Origin: Tubiluchus corallicola
Lineage: Eukaryota; Priapulida; Priapulimorpha; Priapulimorphida; Tubiluchidae
Length of the DNA: 60,000 nucleotides
Assembly: GCA_030141605.1 (NCBI GenBank)
Contig: JAQGDQ010000054.1
Coordinates: 622,001-682,000, forward strand
Reading direction: 5' to 3'
Below, one piece after another: positions 37,900 through 47,945 of the stretch; the stretch's first letter is position 1; each line of letters begins with the position of its first letter. The notes beneath the pieces are model-generated. The model saw only the letters and a list, made by a program, of their open reading frames with translations. It was not told where the DNA came from and searched no databases. The position numbers and the translations under genes are program-made.

Positions 37900-40875
37900 G
37901 TGTGTGTGTGTATGTAGAGCTGGTTAATTTTGCAGAATGGAATACCTTCTACTAGTTTACACAACCTGTCGCTATAGCAGCCAGTGTACAGTGTCTAGGC
38001 AAAAAACTTTATCGCAGGTGGATTAGTGTGTAATATCGGGCAGTCAATTTGAACTCAAGGGCAACCCAGGTTTGACAAAGGGCCATCTTCCCTTGTATTG
38101 GGTCAGTAGTCTAGGTGTGGCTTCGTTTAACAACATCTCATTTGCTGGAAGATTAGGGCTTACATTTTAAAGTATTTAAGTGACAGCTTACTGTAATAAG
38201 GTTGTGATGGATTAACATTAGAAAAATTAAATTATTTATTATATCACACGTGATATATACTACATAATTACAATTTTACTCAATAACATGAAAAATTTAC
38301 TTATTCGTCTAAATCCAGAATCCATCATTTCGTTATTCTTTGTCATTTTTATTGTCTCTAGTATTTTCATTTGCATTCATTTATTATTAGTTTTTAAACT
38401 GCACATATTTTGCACCTAAATTCAGTAATTAGTAATACTTTTGATTATTCATTTGGTACTGGTTTCTTTCAGTGTTTTTAGTTTTGTTTGCCATTGTCGG
38501 TTTTTCACTTTTAAAGTTGTTTAGAATTAGCTCAATAAAAACATTAGACTAGGATTTTTAATAACTTGACATTAATTTTATGGTTCACAAAAATAATAAT
38601 TTTTTTCATTTTGTTTACCTGCCGTAATTAGTTTTTTCATTTTATTTACCTGCCGTTTCTAAACAGAAATGTCATAACAAGTGCATGGGGTGCTCTAATT
38701 TTCACTCCATATCTGAAAAACATGTTAATGATAAAAATTACAAAAACATGCTATAAAGTATTTAAGGTCATTTCACCTAAATGAACACTTTGGTAACTAT
38801 TATTTCTTGGTCACTTACTGCAAACAAGACAGCCACAGCATGCTGAATGTAGGTAAAATGGCACAGGAAGGAAAAAATGGCATAGGAAAAAATGGCACAG
38901 GAAAAAAATGGCATAGGTAAAAATGGCACTGGTAAAAATGGCACAGATCAAAATGGCACATTTAGTAAAATGATTTTTTGTGGTTATGGTTACTGTGGGA
39001 GAAAACAATTTTGATGATTTTTACATCTGCCAAGGAAGTTATGCTTCAACGCAGTCTGGTTGGTTGGTAGTTTCTTGTCTGTTATAGCAGTAAGCATATT
39101 ATGCAAAAATTACCTAACACATTTCAACAAAACATTGTGGAGAAGGCGGTATAGGGTACCTAAATGGACATTTTTCGTCCATTCTTTTTTTCCACAAAGC
39201 TTGACCGAAACACAATGTACAAAATACATTCGTGAAGCACTTCATGGAGGTCTCAGTGGGAGTGTTTAGTACCTTTTTTTATTATATTCACCAGGACAAA
39301 CAACTATGGGTTAGTTTCTAGTTCCATTTCTAGAAATTTGGAAAAAATGCAACTCTATCTATAACCTTTGCTTTTCAATGTGTATAGCCCAAGCCTTATA
39401 AGGTGACTTGTAATTTATATATGTAATGTATATATTTGTCAGTCTATTACCATCGACAAACTTAATGGTTGAAAAGGTAGATAAACAATGGTGGAATATT
39501 TGTGCATTATTAATTATAAATCTATTTAACGAACAAATATTTTGTGAGACTTTTAATAGTCTATATAATACCAATACAGGCACATTTTTTATGTTTGTTT
39601 GTTTGTCTTAGTGTTAATTTTTTTAATAAGACTAATATTACAATAAGATTAGGACTTTTTGGCTTTGGCAGTGATCTGCTTCCTACTGAGCGCATTCTAG
39701 TTTTATTATAGAATCAAATACATGAAAATAAAATATGTGCCATTTTCTTCCTGCGCTATGTTTTCCTGTGCCATTTTTACCTACTAATCCATTCGTGCCA
39801 TTTTTCTATACACCACAACATGTCATGTGGGTTAAGAAGCTAGACTAGAGCTATTTGATAAGCAAAGACAAAAAGATTCTCATATTATATAACAAAGCGT
39901 CAAGTGATAGGGCCGCAGCCTGGAACCCATACAATTACTGACATCAAGCGCACTGAGCAAGTCCAGTGATATGCAGCACGATATGTACGAAATGAATATA
40001 CCAGAAATGCCGAAGTATTTAAGACGATATCCGAATTTGGGTGGGATACTAAACATCTTTCATGATACAGTGCATCACAGGATAGGTATACGTTTACCAA
40101 CTTACATCACCCCATTTCTCAAAGATAACAACAAATTTGTTCAGCCATCAGCAAGAGTCTGTACTTATTTATACTCCTTCTACCCCAGAGCAATACGTTT
40201 GTGGAACAAGGTTCCTCCGGAAATCAGAGAAATCACTTCTAGAGATCACTTCCGAGCACAAGCACCCTCTGCTGTTTCTACCATGAGGGTGCCATCCCAC
40301 CTAATCTGTCTGCAAATCTAACAGTGTTTTTAGCCTGCATCCACCATGTTTGTTTTGCTTATTTCACCTCTTTTCATAACCTCTAATACCAGCACCAGTT
40401 AGCGAGTTGCTTTTCTCAGCGTGTATACTAACCATGTGCACCCCAAACTTCTAGTATGTCGTCAAAGCCTTTTAGAAGTATATTTTTTCAAGACAGGTTG
40501 ACAACTAGAAGTTGTGACCGACACTGCTGCTTTATTTTCTACGTCTATGTCCGTGTCTTTATACTCGGATTTTGTCGCTTTGTTAGAAAATTGTTCCTAA
40601 CCGAAGTGTTAAACTTAGAACATAACATGGAAGTATTAAGTATGAGGTTCAAGCCGCTCAACTCAACTTTCAAATTTTCGTTCTGATACTTTATTGATAG
40701 TCAATTTAGAAAAGCTCAGCAAAAGACCGTATCACAATTATAAACATACATGTCAATGATTTGATACTCACACTGCACCATTTCGCAAACCTTTCAAAAG
40801 GGCTAATATTCCTTTGTATTTTTTGCAAGTTAAAATTTCATTAACAAAATCCAGACAACTAATAGGAGCCGCCAT
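36809..40875 (-). CDS. PXMP4: Peroxisomal membrane protein 4 (PXMP4/PMP24), four exons
   Basis: Exons on the minus strand: 40875-40772, 38712-38650, 37707-37509 and 37069-36809 (TAA). All junctions keep phase, and the product is 208 residues, close to human PXMP4 (212). Landmarks are MAAPISCLDF, LLKGLRNGAV-YG, KIRAPHALVMTFLFRNGS, FIAAFIGGYYIWG, the INLYLFSRILFGLAK segment, KKGYLPEP, the AIVWGVVLWLFEYH segment, SLQNSMTYLYHDSN and DFLFYNK. The family belongs to the Tim17/Tim22/PXMP4 group of multi-pass proteins and sits in the peroxisomal membrane; its biochemical role is not established. The start is the first ATG and matches MAAP of vertebrate homologues. The gene converges with the DPP gene. 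Intron 1 contains a foldback element and a LINE fragment. Confidence 0.96.
37840..37912. repeat. (TA)n-(TG)n dinucleotide repeat
   Basis: Alternating TA followed by alternating TG/GT, with one CG interruption, in the PXMP4 intron between exons 2 and 3. Purine-pyrimidine alternation of this kind is prone to length change. Confidence 0.95.
38601..38656 (-). repeat. Direct duplication covering the PXMP4 exon 2 splice donor
   Basis: A 25-bp phrase occurs at 38601-38625 and 38632-38656, differing at one base. On the minus strand each copy contains ACGGCAG|GTAAA, the 5' splice site used after ..FRNGS. The copy at 38632-38656 is the real exon edge; the other lies 31 bp into the intron and would add 31 nt if used. 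Confidence 0.85.
38849..39810. mobile_element. Foldback-type element with arrayed ATGGCAC inverted ends
   Basis: From 38849 to about 38962, variants of AAAAATGGCACAGG repeat about seven times at a spacing of roughly 14-18 bp. From about 39736 to 39810 the reverse complement (TGTGCCATTTTTCC type) repeats about five times. The outer unit is nearly identical at both sides: GTAGGTAAAATGGCACAGG on the left and the same with one extra A on the right. The middle of about 770 bp is unique AT-rich sequence without a recognisable frame. Ends built of tandem units in inverted orientation are the hallmark of foldback elements. The minus-strand frame of Cys-His-Phe strings at 38811-39008 is a product of the array. 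Confidence 0.75.
39840..40330 (+). mobile_element. LINE fragment: C-terminal end of ORF2
   Basis: The frame read from 39971 onward, together with an earlier shifted frame, gives YAARYVRNEYTRNAEVFKTI, then (after a shift) IFHDTVHHRIGIRLPTYITP, then KFVQPSARVCTYLYSFYPRA and IRLWNKVPPEI. This is the post-reverse-transcriptase region of CR1/Jockey-type LINEs. At least one frameshift near 40040 shows that it is dead. It lies in PXMP4 intron 1, directly beside the foldback element. Confidence 0.85.
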
Positions 40876-41040
40876 ACTAAACAGTACACACTGTCTTGTG
40901 ACATTTTTTGAGACGACGCGTCACAGTAAAGTGAGTAAATTTCCAAAGAAGAACTTTCCGCGCGTGCACGCTAGGGAGTTCGCTCGGAACTCGGAAGTGG
41001 TGCTGACAAGCCACAGGCATAGCAGCGTCTCGTTTCTTGC
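40876..41040 (-). promoter_or_regulatory. Putative PXMP4 promoter
   Basis: The 165 bp upstream of the PXMP4 start codon are less AT-rich than the surroundings and contain several CpGs (GACGACGCG, CCGCGCGTGCACGC). GGAAGTGG at 40993-41000 matches the core of ETS-factor sites, common in TATA-less promoters. The region stops abruptly at a retroelement 3' end (41041 onward). This call is inferred from composition and position only. Confidence 0.35.
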
Positions 41041-41560
41041 TGGATTATTATTAATAATAATAAGAATTTATTGAATATTTTTATGCATTTTATATGTTGA
41101 TCCATTGCATTATACAAATAAAAGAACATCAAAATAACTGAAAAAATTAATTCCTAAGATATATAAGACCATGGCACATGAATATGACAAAAAAGGGAAA
41201 ATAATAAAAACATGGAAAATTCAGTAAATTAATAAAACCAATGCCATAAAACATACAAAATCGTAAAAAATGCAAGATTAGCTCAACCACAGAAGGCTTC
41301 ATTAAAACAGTAACCTTTCAGACTTTTTTTAAAATCGTCAAGGCATTGATCAGGCATAATTGCAGCGGCAAAAACAGCGCAATTTGGTGGCAGCAGAACT
41401 GAATGATTTATCGACGCATGTAACAAGCCTGGTGCATGTGACTTCAAGATTGCTTCTATTTGAGCTAGATCTTAATACTCTGCGAGGCCTCATAGTTTAA
41501 GAAGGTCTGATATGTAAGTATGTTACTGTTATGTTTACCTGGCTTGGGGGCAGTTTCCTT
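41041..41560 (-). mobile_element. LINE 3' end (CR1-like)
   Basis: On the minus strand a decayed frame reads VLRSSSNRSNLEVTCTRL, then DKSFSSAATKLR, then in another frame CLDDFKKSLKGYCFNEAF: the R..L.V...R....SFS.AA..LW and SLDSFKK.LK motifs that close CR1-type ORF2. About 240 bp of AT-rich 3' UTR follow, with AATAAA and a (TTATTA)n tail at 41041-41065. It is truncated and frameshifted. Confidence 0.75.
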
Positions 41561-42019
41561 TTATTTTAGGGTTTTGTCTGCCCAGTGTCTACATAATGAT
41601 TCTAATCAACAATATGGTAACAAAATATAGTAACAATTAGTAAATGGTAACAAAAATTAGCTCAGGTCAGAAAATTCAAACTCTTAGAATTTGGCATAGA
41701 AGTACTTAGTAGACAAAATAATACAGATCAATTTCTATATAATTTTATACTGCAAGCTGGAGACGAAGCAGGGCACTGTGTCTTGGGTGAGTTGAACTTC
41801 AAAAGACCAACACAGATTCTGTATAATACTATTTTTTCGCACATGAATTTAATATTACATGGCACACATAATAAGCACAATACAAAAATTGTCTACAATA
41901 AAAATACGTACAGTGAATGGGAAAAATAATGAAAAAAAACGACTAGACAACACACCTTTAAAGATTAAACTATATTAATTAGAACATTATACTAATTAAA
42001 ACGTATTTAATTAATAATG
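41561..42019. other. Intergenic between two LINE fragments
   Basis: AT-rich, with no recognisable feature. It may include the 3' UTR of the LINE fragment that ends near 42025. Confidence 0.4.
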
Positions 42020-42450
42020 CAGTCATGTTATGTTACTCAGGCACATCACAGTGTACTATATTTTCACGCAAATCAATCATTTCTTTTAAGACACTAACTT
42101 TACTTTTAATATCAACAGGAATGTGCCTATGGTACTTAATTGAAATATCAATATGTAGAGACATCAAATTTTAGTACATAGAGTCACAAACCTTATTTCT
42201 GAGCACAAAGTTTCTGTAACATTGTTACAAAAAGATGAGGACGGGTTACAAAGTAGTGGAAGTCGTATGAATAATTACTGGCATATGCATGACTTAAAAC
42301 ACGGTTCGTAAATTTGCAGAATATAAATTTAAAGATTATTTCTAAAGGTAAGCAATCAGAAAGAAAAGCAATGAATTTACGATGTGTTCTAAGAGATAAG
42401 CGCCGTATCACCCGAGAGCTGTTCTCCATGCAACACACACTGTACCAACA
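42020..42450 (-). mobile_element. LINE fragment: extreme C-terminus of ORF2
   Basis: On the minus strand, RRLSLRTHRKFIAFLSDCLP then LEIIFKFIFCKFTNRVLSHA (42430-42300), and further on HRHIPVDIKSKVSVLKEMID then LRENIVHCDVPE and stop (about 42150-42030). LP.RTH..LL......P.E.....R..KF and a terminal ..L.E..D.R.N are typical of the final domain of Jockey/CR1-type ORF2 proteins. It is a different LINE lineage from 41041-41560. The two parts are in different frames. Confidence 0.7.
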
Positions 42451-45400
42451 CAGCGACTAGACATAAGGTACGCTGTAAAAACTGCAACAATATTGGTTAA
42501 ACGATTTACATTCATAAGTCAGGATGATGATAAAATCAGCTTTTGAATATTACATCTTGTTCATAATTTGGATATACCACAAGAAACCATGCATACTATC
42601 ATCATCATCAGTTCAATTGTACTTAAATTATTACCTAAATGTACAGAACTATCAATATTTGATTAGAAAAACACCATTTACGAAAACATATTTCTTAGCA
42701 ACACAGTTGCAGACAGTAAATATCATTAACTCGCCTTTTCACTATTAAACACATGCTCAGTAGCATATATTTTCACATAATAACAGCCATCAGCTGAGAC
42801 CCTTTCAAAGACTCGATCAGTACTCATAGACCGAAATAAAAAGGAAAATTATAGTAGGAAATTCATCAGCTTGAACCTCTGAGGGCTGTCGTGGAAATTT
42901 TTGACGGACTTGGAGTTTCCTTTGATTTGGTGGGCCTTAGCCACTCAACCAACCTCAACCTGGCTATCTGCCGAATGTCTGGAACAAGCTTTGCAAATTT
43001 TCCTCATGTTAGAGCTATGGTCTTTCGGCACATCGATTTTAAAGAGTTAGAGTTAGATTGTGGATGCACGGAATATCGACCATTTGCTGCGTTAAAAATT
43101 TCAACGGCTCAGCCTGATACTGACTGGGAACGTATCTCTTCACTTTGGTCATTCTGATTGGACAAGTAACGTGCTACCTCCCTAATCTAACTGAAACACT
43201 TTCAATAGAGCATTTGACACGACGTCACCAACCACGTGAACGGTTTCACCAATGGCGTTCATCTTCTTGGTTATCATGATATAAAAGACGTTCGTGTGTT
43301 CGGTTGCGGTAGCCATTATAGCTGTCGGTCGAATGGGTTTTGTTATGAAATCCATGCTTATCAAATGGATAAGAGTGACCATCCAGTTATGCAAGGCACC
43401 GAACAACCAGTACAGAACGCGAACACTGGGTAAATACGACTATTTACGCATTTTTTGTTTATTTTAAACACATATTTCAGCATTTTCTCAGATCGAAATT
43501 GTCAAACACATTTAAAACCAAACGTTTGGGTTTGCTGCGTAATTGGAACCGTTGTTCTCGTGTATTTGTACCACGTCTGCGCTAAAATTAATGAGCATGT
43601 TATTACTTAGTTCTCCTTACTTTGTTAAACCTATCGAAATCCTTTTAATTTTTTGTTCAGTAATGTCTAAAACACAATTTAACACGGCATTTGAACCGTA
43701 TTTGGACTAGTTATTGGAGCTCGAGGTTTTGCAGTTTGGACCATCCGGGCCTAAACAAACAGCGTAAAATTTGATCATTGTAATAATATTAGTGATTTTG
43801 TATAATTTTTTTTGTTTCCGCTACGTAAATCGTCATCTATGTAAAGCTAGATAAATTTACTATTACTAATACTATTAATCGACGAATACCACAAAAAATA
43901 ACTAAGGCACAAAAGTACTACCTAAAAAGTAAATGATACCATTATGTGCAGAGCTGGGTTATGACCTTTTGGAGCCCCTAGGCTGATGAAATTAAGGGTG
44001 GCCCCTCAGGCGGAGTTAACTCGCCTGCACCTGTCTTGAATATTTTTTAATCCTGATATAGTTTAGCAACACCTGAATTGCTTGATGTAAACTTATTACA
44101 GATTCTTTAAAAAATACAGTGTACATAAATCCACCTTGGTACAAAGCTAAATGGATTTGTTAGGCGTCTGGATTTACAAACCAAAGAGACCTATTAGATA
44201 GTGTTTTCTATGTTAATATGTGATTAACTGCTTGTCAAGTAAAAATGCAATACATTACATGTAACCAGGGATGCTACCAAAACATTTTAGCAAAACCAAC
44301 TATTATTAAAGCTGGAAAAAACTAAAATAATTCAACAAAATATTTTTTTGTTTTTTTTTGTTTGTTTGCTTTTATATGCTGTGATGCAAAATCACTGATA
44401 AAAAATTCTAATGGAAAACACGAAGAGTTTTTATAGTATAGAACCTCAAGTTTGATGGAGTGTTTTATCTAAGAAAAATCAATGTGTTACAATGTTTTTG
44501 GATTTAAGTAAAATATGTTGGTCACATAATTAACGATAATTGTAAAGACGGTGCTAGTATTCTAAATCAATTGTGCCTTTTTTATATTAGATTTAATTTT
44601 CTTTGTAGAAATTTTAATTTTCTTGGTAGAAATTTTAATTTTTGCTCTGCTAATATCAAATCTGTTCTGTTTAAATCTTATTTTTCAACTTTTTATTGTT
44701 TTGACCGCTGGATCATTTTTAGTGTTGTACTATTGGGAAATTAAAAGTGACCTACTATTTTGCACTGACGAAGTTTTTTGCTTGCTGTAGCACCACAGCA
44801 TCTAGAATATGTGCCGACAATGGCTGTAATCATTTTATAGTCATTTTATGCAAAAATACTTTTAGCCTTCATCAGCGAGTTCTTATTCTTAATACTGATG
44901 TCATTTCAACTTCGAATATTTTTGCCCATTGGGAATATACACTTAATAACCCTTTTTTACATATTTAGCTTACTAATTCTTTGTTCTTTGTGTATATATT
45001 TATTTTATTTGTCTTGTAGTAATATTTTTAATTGTCATTTTAACTAAGCTTTGTTTATTATTCTATAGTTCTTTTTATGTACTGAAATCAATGTAAAATA
45101 AAAATAATATAAAATTAAGTATCCTTAATGATTAATGTTTAAAGATCACAATGCTTCATTATCTTATTTTTATTTTGTAGATATTATGTTGCCTATATTT
45201 CATGAATTATAAAATTAGGTCAAATAAATTCAAATGTGGTTTGATATTTTGGTTGATTGGGCCTGGAGACACTAAAACTTCACAGTTGTCAGCACTGAAG
45301 ATGCGCCCCATAGCCGGTAAAAGCATGTCTCAGACTGTTGTGTAAAGGAAATTTTCACTTATTTGAACTATTTTAGCCAAGGTTTTTCAGCAATTTTGAC

Positions 45401-46370
45401 ATCTACAAGAAAAGAAAAGGTAAATTGGATAAATACTAGAAAAACTTCAAAAAAGTGTTACCGAAAATTATCCGAAATTTCGGCTACAAAACTTATTAAA
45501 TTTTTGCGGAAACCGAAAATTAACCGAAAGTGCAACTATCGGCAAACAGAACCAAAAATTTTGTTTCGGTAACGTCCCTGCATGTAACTTTCACATCAGC
45601 GATAATTCAGCATTCATTAAGCTTCTCATGCGTGGAACGATTTATCAGTTAGAATCGGCTTTTTAGTTTAAGTAATAACGTATGCAATAGACCATTATAT
45701 AGTATGCAGATAAGCTTGAATTCAAAACATGTTCAGTGTGGTCTGTTTTGGTGGAAAGCTTTGTTTTTTTTTGAAGTGAGTGTCTTGCTTCAGTTCGGTG
45801 AAATGTCACACATTTTTTAATAGCCTCTGTTTTGTTGTTCACACTGCAGCATTTCTAGCTAATGTTGTATTTTAGCAGCTGATACAGGAATTCCTGCTTC
45901 GTTGTCGTCGTCAGTTCTATTCATGTAAAAAGTTCTAAAAACAAAGATGCTCGTTTAACTCGAGTTAAAACCTGGGGCAACCATGTGGTTTTGCATCACA
46001 ATTTTGTTGTCTCCACAGTGTGAAAAATGGAATTATTAAGCAAAGTTTGGATTTGATAAACAGTAGATTTTGCTAGGTTAAAGTATTGTACATTTCTATT
46101 CCAGCAACAGTGGCCACTATTTTCAGCTGGATTTATCATCCCGTGGATTTATTAAGGGGATTCTATTGTACCACTATTTTACTATTTATTGCAAACCAAA
46201 TTAGCACATATTTCAATACAAACATAGTGGAAAAAACAGATTTTTTACCAAGTGTTATAAAACTCGGGGTGGGGGGGCCTATACTAGCCTATAGGATAAA
46301 TCAGGGCTCTGATCTCTATGTAAACCGTATATTAGACACTCACATGGTAGTGTGATTGGTTATATGAAAA
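42451..46370. other. Intergenic, mostly unrecognised; one retroelement-like 3' motif
   Basis: Apart from 42880-43440, which is less AT-rich and has two adjacent open frames of unknown nature (88 and 65 codons, plus strand), the sequence is AT-rich and unremarkable. At 45295-45325 CTGAAGA, a GC-rich stretch and a degenerate GTAAAAGC form a weak version of the CTGA-stem-GAAAC module seen at 25691. The 5' UTR exon or exons of the BET gene may lie here but cannot be recognised. Confidence 0.4.
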
Positions 46371-46377
46371 TGAGTAA

Positions 46378-47865
46378 ATAATACGTAATGCCAAAGGTAT
46401 GCACACATGTCAACACAGACATTTGGACACACGATTCTTTGCCACAAAATTTTTGGACATAAGGTATTTTGGACACAACTAATTTGAACACAGATTTCTT
46501 TCGACATATAGACACTTTGCACATTAGACATTTTGACACATCCTGTCCTCCCAGAAGTTCCAGTAAATCTGCCCGAGGATGATTAGAAGTCATCTGTACA
46601 TTGGTCCCCATAAGCTAAGCTTGTCATGTTAATGAAGCCTTGTGTCTATTCTAAGTCTACATATGCAGTTAGTGATGCTCTGCTTGTAAACACAAAACTG
46701 TAATGTTTACAGTATAGTTTAAATTGATCTGGTTGTTTAAGAAGCATTAAAATGCCTAATCACAAAAAATGTTCACTCACGCGTTACTATGAAGAACTGC
46801 CATATTGATAACATTTTCGCTGGCACATGCTGGATTTGAGCTGCTCCACTTACTGCAGTAAACTCTATATTGAAAAAGGTGAAAATACGAAAGAAAACGG
46901 ATATACTACAAGTATATTTGACTAAAACGTATACATTTAAAAATTTGGATAATTTTTACACAAAAATCAACAGGGAAGTTGATTTTTGTTTCTAAAAGCT
47001 CTGTTGTATTCACTTTTTATGATGTCATTGGAATCAATTGCTTTTTAACCATGCAGCACATGTGTACTTGCAGGATCCATACCAACTGAAAAATAAAAAC
47101 AGTGTTGTTTGGGAGTTTTTATGAAAATGCTTGAATCAGAAATTTACTTTGTAGTGTTTAGTACAGATTGTGCAGAAAAAACATAAATAGGTATATAAGA
47201 AAAAACATGCTGTGTACTGCTGTCAAATTGCTGGTCAAATTGCTGTTCAAAATTAATTGTTGTATATATATTTTTTTGGCTGCCTGGCTCCATTTCTGGG
47301 AGCAAAAATTGCTAAATTTGCACCCCGAGAAGCCTTAATGATATTTTATTTTTAAGCTAAATGTTCAACTAAATCAATACAGCTTTGTGCTGAATTTGCA
47401 TTTCTCTTGACAGCATGGCTAACTATGTTTCATAATTTGGATAATAAAGCACAAAAACTTTGTTACCTGAAACTATTTACTGAAAAAATTTAAAACAACA
47501 TAACCTGCAAAGGTGTACAGAGTTATGGCAAATGCTGCATGATTTTGGTCCTTTCACACACTTGTGAGAGGTCATTCATTAAGAGGCATCGAAATGAGCA
47601 GTTAATTGTGTTATGCTCAGGTAGTGATAGCGGATTGATCAATTCTCAGGTTAACCATGCCCACCTCAGTAAACTGTGTTTGCAGACATGCAGCATGCTG
47701 CGACGGTGAGAGTGCTGAAGTTTTATACATGCGACGATTGCGGTTAATCAAGCAAATTCCTCTTACTTGTATGAATTGTCTGTGTCTAAATAAACTATGT
47801 GTAGATAATGTTCGTATCGAAATACCTTGTGTCCAAAACCCCTGTAACCGTAGTCATTGCCAAAT
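46378..47865. mobile_element. Second foldback-type element with arrayed TGTGTCCAAA inverted ends
   Basis: At 46400-46545, read on the minus strand, about eight variants of TGTGTCCAAAAT repeat at a spacing of about 16-18 bp. At 47770-47845, read on the plus strand, four to five variants of the same phrase occur (CTGTGTCTAAAT, TATGTGTAGAT, ATACCTTGTGTCCAAAAC). The phrase ACCTTATGTCCAAAA in the left array and ACCTTGTGTCCAAAA in the right array match closely. About 1.2 kb of unique AT-rich DNA lies between. The architecture is the same as at 38849-39810, with a different repeated phrase. Exact ends and target duplication were not resolved. Confidence 0.55.
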
Positions 47866-47867
47866 GG

Positions 47868-47887
47868 GGGAAACAATCTCTAATGAG
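47868..47887 (+). CDS. Candidate start exon of the BET gene
   Basis: ATGGGGGAAACAATCTCTAA then TGA|GTAACT would encode MGETISN plus two bases completing Asp with the first base of exon 47946. The implied intron is 58 bp, with ACTAAC about 20 bp before the acceptor. It is the only in-phase ATG-plus-donor I found directly upstream. The intron would be far shorter than the others in this gene, so a more distant start exon is equally possible. Confidence 0.25.
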
Positions 47888-47945
47888 TAACTAAGATTGC
47901 TTGCTAAAATCTGTGTGTTAAAACTAACTTTGTGCTCGATTTTAG

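Noticed and set aside
38811-39008. Minus-strand frame encoding repeated Cys-His-Phe-Phe units
   Set aside because: It results from the tandem ATGGCAC array at the foldback end. There is no start context, splice sites or domain.
46340-46611. Overlapping minus-strand frames rich in Val-Gln-Met-Ser-Lys repeats
   Set aside because: The periodic peptide comes from the tandem inverted array at 46400-46545.
47657-47890. Cys-rich 77-codon plus-strand frame before the BET gene
   Set aside because: It overlaps the TGTGTCCAAA array and has no recognisable domain. Only its last eight codons are considered, as a candidate start exon.
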